Assembly: GCA_963978905.1 (NCBI GenBank)
Contig: OZ022257.1
Location: forward strand, 38,264,203 to 38,328,202
Direction of reading: 5' to 3'
DNA from: Trichostrongylus colubriformis
Lineage: Eukaryota > Nematoda > Chromadorea > Rhabditida > Trichostrongylidae
Length of the DNA stretch: 64,000 nucleotides
Below, piece after piece: positions 1 through 10,851 of the stretch (its first letter is position 1; each line of letters begins with the position of its first letter). The notes beneath the pieces were generated by a model. The model was given only the letters and a program-made list of their open reading frames with translations, did no database searches and was not told where the DNA came from. The translations under genes and the position numbers were made by a program.

Positions 1-149
1 GGTATTTGTTACGCTCCTCACTTTTTTCTTTCTGATTCGGCACATATACGTCGGGGACGTCTACCAGCTCCAGCCGCACATACTTTGATTGACGAATCTT
101 CTTTCTTGCTCGTGGGGTCTATACGGAAACGTCAGGACCACGTCCGTTT

Positions 150-850
150 GGAGGAAATCAATGGGACGAATTGAGTTGAGGCTATCTAATTCGGATCCTT
201 GGTAGGTCAAGGGCTTAAAACTCCCACAAACCTCAATTTCGGTAATTGTAGCGAGGTTGTCCCTCTAACGTAGTGCCTTTCCCTTGAGCGACTTGTAGAG
301 GACATGTTTGATGGACTTAATTAAACGTTCATAGAAGCCATCCTGCCAAGGCGCGTATGCGGTGATATTTTTCCATTCGATTTAGCCTTGAGCGTTAGCT
401 CTGTAGGTGGCGTTTTGTTGGGAAGTTGATGACAAAATTTCTGAATCGAGATAGAATGTGGAAGCGTTATCGTCTGTTATAGCCGAAGATACTCCCCTGC
501 GAGCTATGAACCTTCGTAGAGCGTTCAGAAAATCTTCTGTTGACATACTTCGGACCAGTTCCAAATGAATTAACCCGGTAACTGCACAGGTGAAAATATA
601 CCCATAACTCTTAAGCTTCTCATCTTTCTCTTTTACCACGGGGAGATCAAAAAAATCAAGCCCTATATGTTGGAATGTTCGACTGCGTACCACGCGGCGA
701 CTGGGTAGGTCTTCTGCCGATGGGTATGCGTAGGTAGCCCGTTGAATCGTCGATATTTAATGCAGTTTTTTACTAGTTGTCGGACTTGTTGCCGTAACTT
801 AGGGATCCAGTACTGTGAACATTTGATTGACGAATCTTCTTTCTTCGTCT
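150..850 (-). pseudogene. BEL/Pao retrotransposon integrase (partial, broken)
   Basis: Integrase part of a BEL/Pao pol polyprotein, the enzyme that joins retroelement DNA to the host genome. Reading the minus strand, a stretch near 810-720 resembles the zinc-binding lead-in (YWIPKLRQQVRQLV, then NCIK). The core follows at 693-382 with HIGLDFFDL (first Asp) and AITDDNASTF (second Asp). After a stop near 382, the same-sense sequence around 340-310 gives WQDGFYERLIKSIKH, which supplies the catalytic Glu. Further on, LTYQGSE and NSIRPIDFL match the usual BEL C-terminal part. Several frame changes and stops make it a pseudogene. It runs toward the window edge, so any downstream part is cut off. 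Family assignment is confident; exact limits are not. Confidence 0.85.
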
Positions 851-989
851 TACGCGTGGTTCAGTGTTTGAGTATGCGAATCTTCATTTCCAGAATACAA
901 TCGAGTAAGCAATTGTGATGTCGTAGGGGACAGAATACGGTGCAAAGAAGGGTTGAAAAGAATCCCAATGAGCCAGTATATATATTGTC

Positions 990-1163
990 TGGCTTATGAT
1001 TAATGTTTTGGCTAGGCTTGTGAGAACGCGCTTTATGTTTTGGTCAGGCTTATGAGAATGCGCTTTGTGTTTTGCAAGAATACGCAAGAAAGTCTAGCAA
1101 GCTTGCTAAGTTTTATGTTTTGAAAATGCGCTTTATGTTTAGTTAGGCTTGAGAGAACGCGCT
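990..1163. repeat. Degenerate short tandem repeats between gag and integrase
   Basis: Four to five imperfect units of about 20-32 bp recur, each containing a form of TTATGTTTTGG...GCTT.TGAGAAYGCGCT. They lie in a stretch with no convincing coding sequence (about 880-1260) between the gag zinc knuckle and the integrase, where protease, RT and RNase H would be expected. The stretch therefore looks like filler at an internal deletion of the retroelement. Confidence 0.55.
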
Positions 1164-1261
1164 GGAAAGAAACTACTAATCGCGAGATAGCCGCGATACT
1201 CCGGGGCCTAAGGAAAAATCGTTCTCCAATCGACAGAAAAAAGAGCCTAAGGCTAATCACA

Positions 1262-2166
1262 TTATCTGCTGTAGTTGTTCTTCCAGGCGATTCTTCGCAG
1301 AGTGTTCCTTCGTTCCTCCAAGGCTTCGTTGATACGCACTTGGATTCCCTCGCTTATTTCTGGAAAAGCACATATGGCGCTATGGTGCCCCCTTTCTTTA
1401 CAGTGGAAACAGGGCAACATAGCTTTTCGACAGCGATGGAACTCAAATATGCTTTCCAAACAACACCCGCAGCGACTATGGAGTTGAAGTGAGCGTTTTC
1501 TCTCTTCAACTTTCTGAAACTCTGTGCATGAGTCGGAATAATGAATACCAATTTTTCACAAAAAACCAACATATGCCTTTTTCGTCTTTGCGGCGAATGA
1601 TCCCTTTATCGAAGTTCCTGGGTTCACACATGGGTTCAGATTCGGGACTTGTTTTAGGACTTCCAGATCGTCGACGTTTGTGTACTTCTCCCCGATCTCT
1701 TTCTCTATCGCGCATCTCTGTTGCCATTGTGCTCTTTGCACACTCTCAACATGTCACCGATCTCAACCTTTTCCATGAACTCCGCGTTGTGCTCTATGAT
1801 GTTCGCCTCCTCTGTTATCATTTCGTCACTAGAGCGAGTTACGGCTTGCTCGAGCATCTCGATGCCCTCGTACTCGCCATTAACGTTAAATGATGAGTCA
1901 CACCCGGCGTGCGGTAAACGCGTGATCTTTGATATTGCGTCTGCGATTGCGTTTTGAACTACTTCAATTAGAGCCCCATAAGCGTTATTCAATTTGAATG
2001 CTCCTGCTTGAAGTACCTTTTTTAGTTCGTCAGTTTCTCGCGCTTGGGAGTGAGAGGAAAGGACAATTTTATCGAGCTGTTCTTTGATCATCATCTGAAA
2101 GTGCGAAAGCGAAGAATTGAGCGTCTCATGGAAATATTTTGTCTCGCGGTTTCCTTCATCGGTCAT
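1262..2166 (-). pseudogene. BEL/Pao gag with CCHC zinc knuckle (broken)
   Basis: Gag-type nucleocapsid protein of a BEL/Pao element. The reading begins at an ATG near 2166 with a 153-codon Gln/Glu/Leu-rich segment that looks helical and coiled-coil-like (NSSLSHFQMMIKEQL). It continues through frame changes into a basic Arg-rich linker (about 1727-1600) and ends in a nucleic-acid-binding knuckle CFHCKERGHHSAIC, which fits C-x2-C-x4-H-x4-C exactly. A second gag at 62.7-63.7 kb shares the same C-terminal plan, including the GHHSAI core and the following PE pair. At least two frameshifts prevent a single product. No protease or RT follows, so the element is internally deleted. Confidence 0.75.
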
Positions 2167-2685
2167 ATTTTGGCGTAGTCAAGCCGTACTCTTCCAACAA
2201 ATCGAAATCTGTGATAACTTTTCCATGGGATTATGGTCGAGGAGAAGCGATTTTCCCTGATCGTCCCATAGGGGTCTAAGCATCACTGGTTCCCATTTGC
2301 GCTCGGAAAGCAATAAGGAGCGGAACTAGAGCAAAGAGCATGCGCAATTCGGATCGCAGAAGACTAAGTGCCATATGCGTCTCGTCTACAAGGCCTCGAG
2401 AATTTGTAACTGAAGCAAGCGTTCTTTGGGACTCTTTTCAGGATTCAGTTATCAGTTGATATGATCAAACAGATCACTTAACGAGCGTGTGATGACGCGA
2501 AGTTGCACGCTACCATGCAGGATCTTGTAGAGCGTACCGGGGTCGAGTAGCCGTGGGATGGCCTCATAAATTCGGCGCAGGCGTGCTTGTTCTACGTAAT
2601 TGTGTGTTTAGTATAGAAGTATTTACTGTGAAAAAAAGGAAGGGAATACATATGGTTCAAAAGCCTTAGACTTCTACTATCACCA
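2167..2685 (-). other. Spacer between env and gag; possible LTR or leader
   Basis: About 520 bp lies between the end of the envelope frame and the start of gag on the minus strand. In a tandem pair of retroelements this is where a shared LTR and leader would sit. I could not find a matching second LTR in the window, so this is position-based inference only. No coding sequence is evident. Confidence 0.3.
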
Positions 2686-3821
2686 TTACTTTTTAATGCG
2701 CTTTTCATGCACACTGATTTGGAGTGGTTGTGTATGTGAAAATCTCCCGGAGATTTTTCTGTAAAGAAGAAATATAATACGTGGTGGTAAGCATATTAGC
2801 CTAAGCTTTAGGCATACGAGGAGACGTGCTATGCGTATACCGGCTTTCTGTACGCAAGTATAAAGGATGAAAAGGATTAGTGCGCCTCCCAGTAGCGTAA
2901 TGATGAGTGTCTTATACCAACTTAAAATGACATCCGTAGTGCGAAATACGTCCGGCCATTTGATTTCGATATATGCTATACTTTTTCCTTGTAGAGCTTC
3001 TTTGAGTAGTGCATGGAAACTGCCAACATATTCGAGTATTCCTGTGAGGATGAAAGAGTTTCGCGTTTCCCCACATTGTATGGTACAATTCAACAACTGT
3101 CTTGCGTTTACAACATGGAATCGTAACAGAGTTTTTGGAGAGTGCGGCGCACCTAGTATAATGAATCCCTTACCCTGGCAGATAAATTTCCCTAGCGTTT
3201 CAATCGGAGAATGACAGCGGACTTTCGTCTCTGCTCCCTTCGCGCAGTTATAGCACCCCTGTAGTTCGCTGTTACCTACAGTGCAAGGCGCACTGGTTAC
3301 GATGATTGCGGCGCTATCATCAGCTATTGTACGCGTAGTTTCTACGATAAATTCAGCTGTTACCATTTGAGGTACTTTAGATGCTATTGCAGCGTCTCGT
3401 TGTCTTCGATATTCCACAGGTGTTTTTACGGGAAGCTTCAATTCGATCCTGTTCATTCTTTTTCTAGGTCCTTGATTGGGCATCGACAAGAAACTTTGAA
3501 TTCCGCAGCTGAACACTGACAGTTGTCCTGGAGTGCACATTTGTTAGCGCTCGCTTGCTTCCATGATTCGCACTTCAGATCCGGCGCAAATGCGCCTCCC
3601 CATATAACAGCTTCATTAATTGAGCTGACGAGATGCGTATTGAGGGAAGGCAAAGGAGCTAATGTCATTGAAGTCATGGTTGTCTGAAGTGAGGGAAATT
3701 GTGATGGTAAGTTTGGGACTATTGTGGAAACGAAGCGTCGTTGACCCGATTTTGGGTCTTCTATCACCACTTCAAGCTTCACCCTTTCTACCCAACGTGA
3801 GCAGCGGAAGAATTCATACAC
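2686..3821 (-). pseudogene. Envelope-like glycoprotein with phlebovirus G2-type domain (nematode BEL/Pao element), frameshifted
   Basis: Envelope-like protein of the kind carried by nematode BEL/Pao elements such as Tas and some Cer elements, related to the phlebovirus G2 glycoprotein. Two overlapping frames carry it. The upstream one (3821-3453, 122 codons) has a Cys-rich cluster around CESWKQASANKCALQDNCQC. The downstream one (3540-2686, 284 codons) has the GCYNCAKG and CGETRNSF cysteine motifs, then a hydrophobic segment (LIITLLGGALILFILYTCV) that looks like a membrane anchor, and a basic Arg/Lys-rich tail. The frame change in the 3450-3540 overlap, and the lack of an N-terminal signal peptide in what is visible, indicate a decayed copy. 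It lies upstream of gag on the same strand, so it probably belongs to a neighbouring element copy. Confidence 0.7.
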
Positions 3822-4296
3822 CTTGTCGTTCGTAGGTACTGCGTAGATGCGATAGAATAAGCAACCTGAACTTGGTCAAAAACAGCCACACCCTAAACCA
3901 CCACAAGATTCAATACAACCAGTGCGGCCGGTGTAGTTGTTTCCAGGTGCTAACTCTACTAGAAGGCTGGATGAATTTACTACATAAAATCCACATACCT
4001 TTATATGACCATTTTTATACATGTGACAAAGGGATCACTGTTAACATTTTAGATTCCATTAAAGAGAATGATAAAAATATTTTGGCAAAAAAAAAGAATT
4101 GTTCCGGATAAAACTACTCATGACACCTTATCCATCTGGTCTCAATGATAATATAAAAGGATATGGTAACATCTGTAATATAGATAATCCCATTAGCTAC
4201 AAAACCAAACCCCCTTTTTTGCACTCAAAATCACAAAAGTACGTAGTAATCGCGGAAAAGTAAAAAAGAAAAAACAATATCGCTTTTGATACAATT
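3822..4296. other. Junction between BEL/Pao and Penelope-like elements; nothing clear
   Basis: AT-rich sequence with short open stretches but no recognised domain. In the frame of the following Penelope coding region a stop lies at 4261, so the original start of that protein is probably lost or lies in another frame upstream. Confidence 0.3.
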
Positions 4297-4878
4297 TTGC
4301 AAGAAATAATAACCATTAGAGCAGAGCTGAAACCAGTCACTTATTTCAGAACGCTCAGCAGCTTACGTAAAGACGAAATTCGAAAATTGCTCAAGTTATC
4401 TTTGTCAGAAGACTTTTTGGAAACCGTCAATAAAAAAGAAAAGTTCTTAGTTCTATGTTTACTGACTCACTTTTCCTATAAAAAGGAAGGTATAAATAAA
4501 CAAGTCAAAAAATTTCATAATTTTACCATACAATATTGCGGCCGGGTTTTGGATTACATTCCTTTCAATAGAATCGTTAATTCAAAAAAGGTTAAAGGTA
4601 TACTTAATGCAGAAGAAAGAACTTTTGCGCCTATTAGGATTCTGTATAAATACGGTAATGCTGTATCAAGCTCAATATATAATTATAACAAAGTCTTAAA
4701 GGATTCAGATAAAAACAAGTTAGAAAAAGTTATAAGTGAAGATTGCGGATATAGTAAAACAATTGATAGACGTTATGTGGAACAGCATTACGGTCATGTA
4801 ATAACAGGAAATTTAGATTTAATGAAAGAGTACGAACTTAAAACCCTCTTGAAGAAAGGTACCAAGTTTAGAATATAG
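4297..4878 (+). pseudogene. Penelope-like element, N-terminal part of RT polyprotein
   Basis: First recognisable piece of a Penelope-like retroelement protein, 193 codons. It is Lys/Asn-rich. Its end carries the motif typical of the region just before the Penelope RT core: RRYVEQHYGHVITGNLDL followed by KTLLKKGTKFRI, matching the family pattern 'HVITGDL...L..LL.KGPKYR'. There is no convincing ATG; the open frame begins after a stop at 4261. It ends in a stop at 4876-4878, and the next part of the protein resumes in another frame. A GIY-YIG endonuclease, usual in Penelope elements, was not found on either side. Confidence 0.75.
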
Positions 4879-4919
4879 ATTCACCCGTCAGCAGACAAGA
4901 TATAAAGGACCTGTATAAT

Positions 4920-5765
4920 GAAGTGATAGAAAGGATAATATAATTTTTCAAAAATAGGTATGGAATAAATGACTCCGACATAAGTTTATTGAAACGACAC
5001 TTCAGTACTGTTATCGCAACAAAAATCAAACCACTATCAATAAAAGAAAATTTAGAAAATTCAACCTCTTCAATTCCCTATAACATAATTGAGAGGTATC
5101 CGAAACTTTTGGTTTTTTGTCCTTTGGATAAAGCTGGCAATAACTATGGTATGATCTGTAAAAAATTCTATTTGGTGAGTATTATGAAGGAAATGGGTAT
5201 TAGTTATGATTTAGCCAACAAAAAATTTTTACAGTCTACTACTAACAATACCTATGAAATTACTCATTAAATATTCCATTATACTTAAACATAAGTTTTT
5301 ATGCATTCGCAACAATTTCAAATTCGATGTTAATGCGGATTTACCTATTATATATACTTTACCTAAACTTCATAAGAACCCTATTAAATTCAGATTCATC
5401 ACTGGTGCACATAACTGTAGCATAAAACCATTAGCTCAGGAATTACATATTATATTTACTCGTTTGAAAAACCATTTTATCAATTATAGTAAGGTAATTA
5501 ATAGGAATAGAACCATTAAAACATACTGGTCTATAAATAATATTAACATTAGCTATGAGCTCAATGGCATTCGAGGAGATAATCTAAAAATATATGCAGC
5601 AGATTTCATCGATATGTTCACATATTTGGATCATAAACTTATTCTTAATAGCATTAAGGAACTTATAATAATGTGTTTCAAGAATGCTAACCGGTCTATG
5701 ATTACCACAAATGGATATCGAGTATTTTACACTGATGGTAGAGTAAATAAGAATAAGTACAGATA
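4920..5765 (+). pseudogene. Penelope-like element, RT fingers/palm (5' half)
   Basis: Continuation of the Penelope-like RT in two overlapping frames. The first (about 4989-5270) has LLVFCPLDKAGNNYGMICKK, matching the conserved 'P.DKA.NN...CKK.Y' block. The second (5254-5765) has LPIIYTLPKLHKNPIKFRFI and IKPLAQELHIIF, the classic Penelope RT motifs, then YAADFIDMFTYL (catalytic motif A region). A frameshift separates the two near 5254-5270. At 5765 coding is cut by a Helitron-like insertion and resumes at 10852 in the same frame, so the protein was continuous before that insertion. Confidence 0.88.
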
Positions 5766-6089
5766 TCCTACTATATATAATTCGCTTAGTATGTCTGTCT
5801 GTCTGTGTGTGTGTGTGTGTGTGTGTCTGTCCGTCTGTCACGAAAATCATATCTCACCTCGCAGTAAAGCTGGGACCATGAATTTTACAAGTGATGTGAG
5901 GGGTGGCAAGGGGACACTAATGGTGGTGGACCGAAAGTGATTGCAACTGATAAGGGCTGATAAGGAGCCTCGGAAGACAAATGTCGCCAGATCCGTTTCG
6001 CCTTTCGCGTTGATGCAAAAGCGCTGGCACTCATAAGTGTTTAGCAGGAGGGGCCAGGGACATTAATGGTGGGTGACTCGCATTGATAA
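5766..6089 (+). mobile_element. Helitron-like family H1, partial copy A (head only)
   Basis: The head of an H1 element begins at TCCTACTATATATAATTC right after a host A at 5765. A (TGTCTG)/(TG) run follows, then 'CACGAAAATCATATCTC' and the beginning of the body. The 324 bp segment is nearly identical to the start of the next copy (6090 onward) and stops exactly where that copy begins, so it is a truncated first unit of a head-to-tail series. Confidence 0.75.
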
Positions 6090-6405
6090 TCCTACTATAT
6101 ATAATTCGCTTAGTATGTCTGTCTGTCTGTGTGTGCGTGTGTCTGTCCGTCTGTCACGAAATTCATATCTCACCTCGCAGTAAAGCTGGGACCATGAATT
6201 TTACAAGTGATGTGAGGGGTGGCAAGGGGACACTAATGGTGGTGGACCCAAAGTGATTGCAACTGATAAGAGCTGATAAGGAGCCTCGGAAGACAAATGT
6301 CGCCAGATCCGTTTCGCCTTTCGCGTTGATGCAAGAGCGCTGGCACTCATAAGTGTTTAGCAGGAGGGGCCAGGGACATTAATGGTGGGTGACTCGCATT
6401 GATAA

Positions 6406-7420
6406 CGGTTGATAAGATTCGATAATGAGCTTAAAAAGCTAGAGTCCTCGAATCCGTTCCGCTTTTCGCATAGCTCGCGGAGCGTTCATACTCAAAGGTG
6501 TTTTGCGTAGTGGGACGGGTACATTGATGGTGGGTAATTCAGCTCGATAACGGTTGATAAGATTCGATAAGGAGCGCAAAAAGACTAAAGTCGTCGAATC
6601 CGTTTTGCTTTTCGCATTGATCCTGGGGCGCTCATACTCACAGGTCTCCAGCGGAGTGGGACGGGGACATTAATGGTGGATGCCGCATCGATAACGGTTG
6701 ATAAGATTCGATAAGGAGCGTAAAAAGGCTAGAGTAGTCAAATCCGTTCCGCTTTTCGCACAGGTCGCGGAGCGGTCATACTCACAAGTGTTTTGCGGGG
6801 TGGGACGGGGACATTGGTGGTGGGTGATCCTTCTTGATAACGGTTGATAAGATTCGATAAGAAGCGTAAAAAGGCTAGAGTAGTCAAATCCGTTCCGCTT
6901 TTCGCACAGGTCGCGGAGCGGTCATACTCACAAGTGTTTTGCGGGGTGGGACGGGGACATTGGTGGTGGGTGATCCTTCTTGATAACGGTTGATAAGATT
7001 CGATAAGGTGCGTAAGAAGGCTAGAGTAGTCAAATCCGTTCCGCTTTTCGCACAGGTCGCGGAGCGGTCATACTCACAAGTGTTTTGCGGGGTGGGACGG
7101 GGACATTGGTGGTGGGTGATCCTTCTTGATAACGGTTGATAAGATTCGATAAGGTGCGTAAGAAGGCTAGAGTCGCCAAAACCGTTTCACCTTTCGCGTT
7201 GATCCAAGGGCGCCAACATTTATAGCTGTTGTGCGGAGTGGGACAGGGACATCAATGGTGGGTGATCCGCATTGATAACGTTTGATGAGATTCGATAAAG
7301 AGCGTCAAAAGGAGAATTTCGCGAAATCCGTTTTCTGTCTCATCAGATAAAGAAGTGTCTAAACACATAGCTGTTGTAGAAGGTGGTATGGGGACCTTAA
7401 TGGTGACGAATTGAGTCTGC
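6406..7420 (+). repeat. ~146 bp tandem repeats inside H1 copy B
   Basis: The phrase CGGTTGATAAGATTCGATAA starts near 6406, 6551, 6695, 6841, 6987 and 7134, with a weaker match at 7278, giving periods of 144-147 bp. Each unit also holds GGCTAGAGT, a CCGTTTCGCTTTTCGC-like block and GTGGGACGGGGACATT. Three consecutive units between 6695 and 7140 are almost identical, so they were amplified recently compared with the outer units. Confidence 0.85.
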
Positions 7421-7560
7421 TAACGAATGTTTAGCACTGATAAGAGCCGAAGGAAGTGGGTTGAGCGAAATCCAGTACACCGCTGTTACTACTCCACGAC
7501 CGCTACAATGAAAGCGTCCGATGAGCAGTGCCATTGGGTGAACTTATTCTGATTATGTTC

Positions 7561-7840
7561 CGAAATCAGTTGCCGATGTATCGACCGCTACATTGCCTAG
7601 GGTTCAAATAATGATGCGCGTCTTTCGATACTGTTCTCCATTTCATGATCAGGATACATTATATATATGCGGTAGTAAAGCAAGAGAATCATTTCTTCTC
7701 CGATATCAGTTGCCGATGTATCGACCGCTAAATTGACAAGCGTTCGAATAATGATGCGCGTTTTTGATACTACGTTCTCCATTTGATGATCAGGATACCA
7801 TCTATAGGTGCGGTAGTAAAGCAAGTGAATCATTTCCTCA
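7561..7840 (+). repeat. Two-copy ~140 bp tandem duplication in H1 copy B
   Basis: The block starting CGAAATCAGTTGCCGATG at 7561 recurs at 7701 (CGATATCAGTTGCCGATG) and stays similar through the 'GATCAGGATAC...GCGGTAGTAAAGCAAG' portion. Other H1 copies carry this block once, so it is local to this copy. Confidence 0.75.
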
Positions 7841-8912
7841 TGTGCTTCCAACAACACTGGGAATTGGCCGCTAGGCTATCTTAAATCGAATTAGTGGTGC
7901 ACGCTTACAAAAAAGATAAGCGTCGATAACTGGCATACGGATCTACCACCAACTTGCAAGAATTAGATGCTTAAACTGGCTCCTAATCGGAGCAATTGAA
8001 CTCAAAATCATCAGTCTCTTAACTATCTCAACTCTCAATAGTGACCACTTTACCCAAAGTGTCAAATGGTCAGTGGTTAAACACATTTTATTCCTAATCC
8101 ATTTACACTGATAGTCAGTATCATTGTAATAAAGGTATCGACTGCTAAATCATCTGGACCTCCGAAAAGGGGTGTCCCTCTTTGGGGAAGCGATATGTAT
8201 CGGTACATGAATCAATAAACAGTATTCTTAAGCAGTAAACATTTGGCGACTGAACGTATTTCGTTATCCAGTGGAATGAGCGGAAACCCTACGACTGTTC
8301 AACTACGTGAAATTCCAGATAGTGACTAACTTTTGTAGGGAGACCAGTTGTGCAAGCTTTCAGTACTACGCTTATCACAATGTTAATTCATGCGAAATGG
8401 ACTTCTCGATATCAGTTGTTCATTATTATCGTGCTATTCGCGCTATTGTGCAATAGCTCAACTCATCGATGACTCAAGGCAAATGTCATTCGACATGTTG
8501 TTTGTATAACAAGTGATGTTGAGGGTGATATAGGAGGAGCAGTGGTTCTCATTCATTGTGAAGCCTGAGCGCGGGTTGTTCTACCCGTTATCAGGTGAGT
8601 GTTCGGGTTCCACTTCAGACAGATAGATTTGAACCGCACACTACCTCATAAGAAATGCTCGAGGTACTATCGCCATGAGGGGCCATCTCATCATGAACGC
8701 TACTTTTATCCAAGCCAAGGAAGGTGAGAAGCTCCTTCCGAGGTGCTTATATGTGCAACTTTTCGACAGGCTCCTTTCATTGCGTTAGCAACAAGCTCGA
8801 TAACGACCGTTTATACTAATCGGTGTTCAGAATAACATGTATTCGCGGCATATTCGACCATTTTTTCGATACTAAGCTATACAAAACTTGATAATTTGTG
8901 CTTCTTCTATAA

Positions 8913-9175
8913 CCAGTTGGCTCGCGCACACTACTGCGCGCTATTCATGGCCATGTTTTGCAAAATGGGTTTGATCGGCCCGATCACAGTTGTGTATGAA
9001 ATTGAGCGGGAATTTCCTTTCCATTGCTTTCAGCTGAGCTATTTATTTAGACAAAAGTAGAGAAGACGGCGTGATAAAAAGCATTTCGGTGTTATTATAC
9101 TTCAGTCTTTGCATCGAATCCGTTTTGCACGTCATCGAAACGAATCGCGCGCAGTAGCGTGCGCGAGCCAACTGG
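8913..9175 (+). repeat. H1 3' inverted block (copy B)
   Basis: Both ends of this 263 bp block carry the same sequence in opposite orientation: CCAGTTGGCTCGCGCACAC at the left and its complement at the right. Both outer flanks obey A|...|T. Equivalent blocks of 253-266 bp end the other H1 copies. Confidence 0.8.
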
Positions 9176-10851
9176 TCTTACTATATATGATTCGTTTAGT
9201 ATGTCTGTGTGTGTTTGTCCCTCTGTCACGAAATTCATATCTCGCGTCGCAGCAAAGCTGGGTTGCTGAATTTTACAAGTTATATAGGGGGTGCCAAGGG
9301 AACCCCAGCGGTGGTGGACCGAAAGTGATAGCAGCTGATAAGGGCTGATAAGAAGCCTCGGAAGGCAAATGCCACCTAATCCGTTTCGCCTTTCGCGTTG
9401 ATCCAAGAGCGCTGACACTCACAGGTGTTGTGCAGGGTGGGACGGGGACATTAATGGTAGGTGACCAGCACTGATAACGGTTGATAAGATTCGATAAGAA
9501 GCGTAAAAAGGCTAGAGTCGTCAAATCCGTTCCGCTTTTCGCATTGATCCCGGAGTTCATACTCGGAGTTCCTATTTACAGGTGTTTTGCGGTGCGGGAC
9601 GGGGACATTGATGATGGGTGATCCAGCTTGATGACGGTTGATAAAATTTGATAACTAGCGTAAAAAGGCTAGAGTCGTCAAATTGGTTTCGCTTTTCGCA
9701 TTGTTCCCGGAGCGTTCATACTCGCAGGTGTTTTGCGCAACGGGACGGGGACATTGATGGTGGGTGATCCAAATTGATAATGGTTGATAAGATTCGATAA
9801 GGGGCGTAAAAAGGCTAGAGTCGTCAAATTTGTTTCGCCTTTCGCGTTGATCCAGGAGGGCTGACACTCATGGGTGTTGAGCAGGGTGGGACGGGGACAT
9901 TAATAGCGGGTGGTCCAAACTGATAATGGTTGATAAGATTCTATTAGGAGCGTGAAAAGGGAAATGCCACCAGGGTCGGTTCGCTTTTGCGGTTAATAGT
10001 GGAATGTTCACATTTGCAGGTATTGTAGGGTACGGGGTCCTCAATGGCACTGTTGGGTACAGGGGCCTCAATGATAACGGCTTACGGTGGCTGATAAGAA
10101 CCGTTAAGAATTGGATGGGATGAAATTCATTACATCGCTTGATACTACTATACCACCGCTTTAGCAAAAGCGTCTGCTGCTCAGTGTCATTAGGTGAACA
10201 TATTTTGTTTATGTTCTGATATCACTGACCGATCTATCGACCGCTGAATTGCCTAGCGTTCCAAAAAATGGAGCATTTCTTTTGCTACTGCGATCTAGAT
10301 TGGTAATCATGATACGCCTATATTTGTGATAGCAAAACAAGCGTTTCACTCGGAATCATTTTCTAATGCGGTACTGGCAGCAACACTGGGTATCGACCGC
10401 TAGACTATGCAAAATTCCAAATAGTGAAGCATGTTTGAGAAGACGATAGAAATCGATAATCCGGATATGGATCTACCATTAGTGTGTAGGAATTAGATGC
10501 TTAGCAAGTGAACAAATGGTGACCAGTAGATGCAGTCGAATACAAAACTATCGATCTCTAAACAATTCAAATTCCCAATGATGACCGAAACCAGTTGGCT
10601 CGCGCACACAACTGCGTGCGATTCGTGTCGATGACGTGCAATCGAGTTCGATGCAGAGCGACTGAAGTATAATAACACCGAAATGCTTTTTTATCACGCC
10701 ATCTTCTCTGCTTTTATCCGAATAAATAGCTCAGCTAAAAGCAGAGGGAAGGAAATTTCCATTCAACTTCACAACTGTGGTCATGCCGATCAAACTCATT
10801 TTGCACAACATCGCCATGAATCGCGCGCAGTAGTGTGCGCCCGCCAACTGG
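9176..10851 (+). mobile_element. Helitron-like family H1, copy C (1.68 kb)
   Basis: Complete H1 copy directly after copy B, head to tail without spacer: CTGG at 9172-9175, then TCTTACTATATATG at 9176. It has four ~146-156 bp tandem units (about 9477-9930), the common body, and the 3' inverted block 10591-10851 ending in the hairpin and CTGG. Host sequence resumes with T at 10852. No protein is encoded. Confidence 0.8.

Larger units (their letters stand above)
6090..9175 (+). mobile_element. Helitron-like family H1, copy B (3.1 kb, non-autonomous)
   Basis: Complete-looking H1 copy. It starts TCCTACTATATA, has a TGTCTG/TG-rich run, about seven ~146 bp tandem units (6406-7420), a unique body, and a 263 bp 3' inverted block from CCAGTTGGCTCGCGCAC (8913) to GTGCGCGAGCCAACTGG (9175). 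The last 40 bases form a hairpin (CGCGCGCA...) about 10 nt before the terminal CTGG, as in Helitrons, whose known rule is 5'-TC, 3'-hairpin-CTRR and insertion between A and T. No Rep/helicase protein is encoded, so it is non-autonomous. Its end abuts the TC start of the next copy directly. Confidence 0.75.

Noticed and set aside
5584..5850. Minus-strand open stretch over the Penelope RT and H1 head
   Set aside because: Shadow of the plus-strand RT and of the TGTCTG repeats, which give a meaningless Thr/His run.
6406..7420. H1 tandem units as a CRISPR-like array
   Set aside because: The whole ~146 bp unit repeats, not a short repeat with unique spacers.
8913..9175. Independent MITE unrelated to H1
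   Set aside because: In every copy seen it sits at the H1 3' end and no target duplication is visible. Kept as an open alternative in the findings rather than annotated separately as a mobile element.
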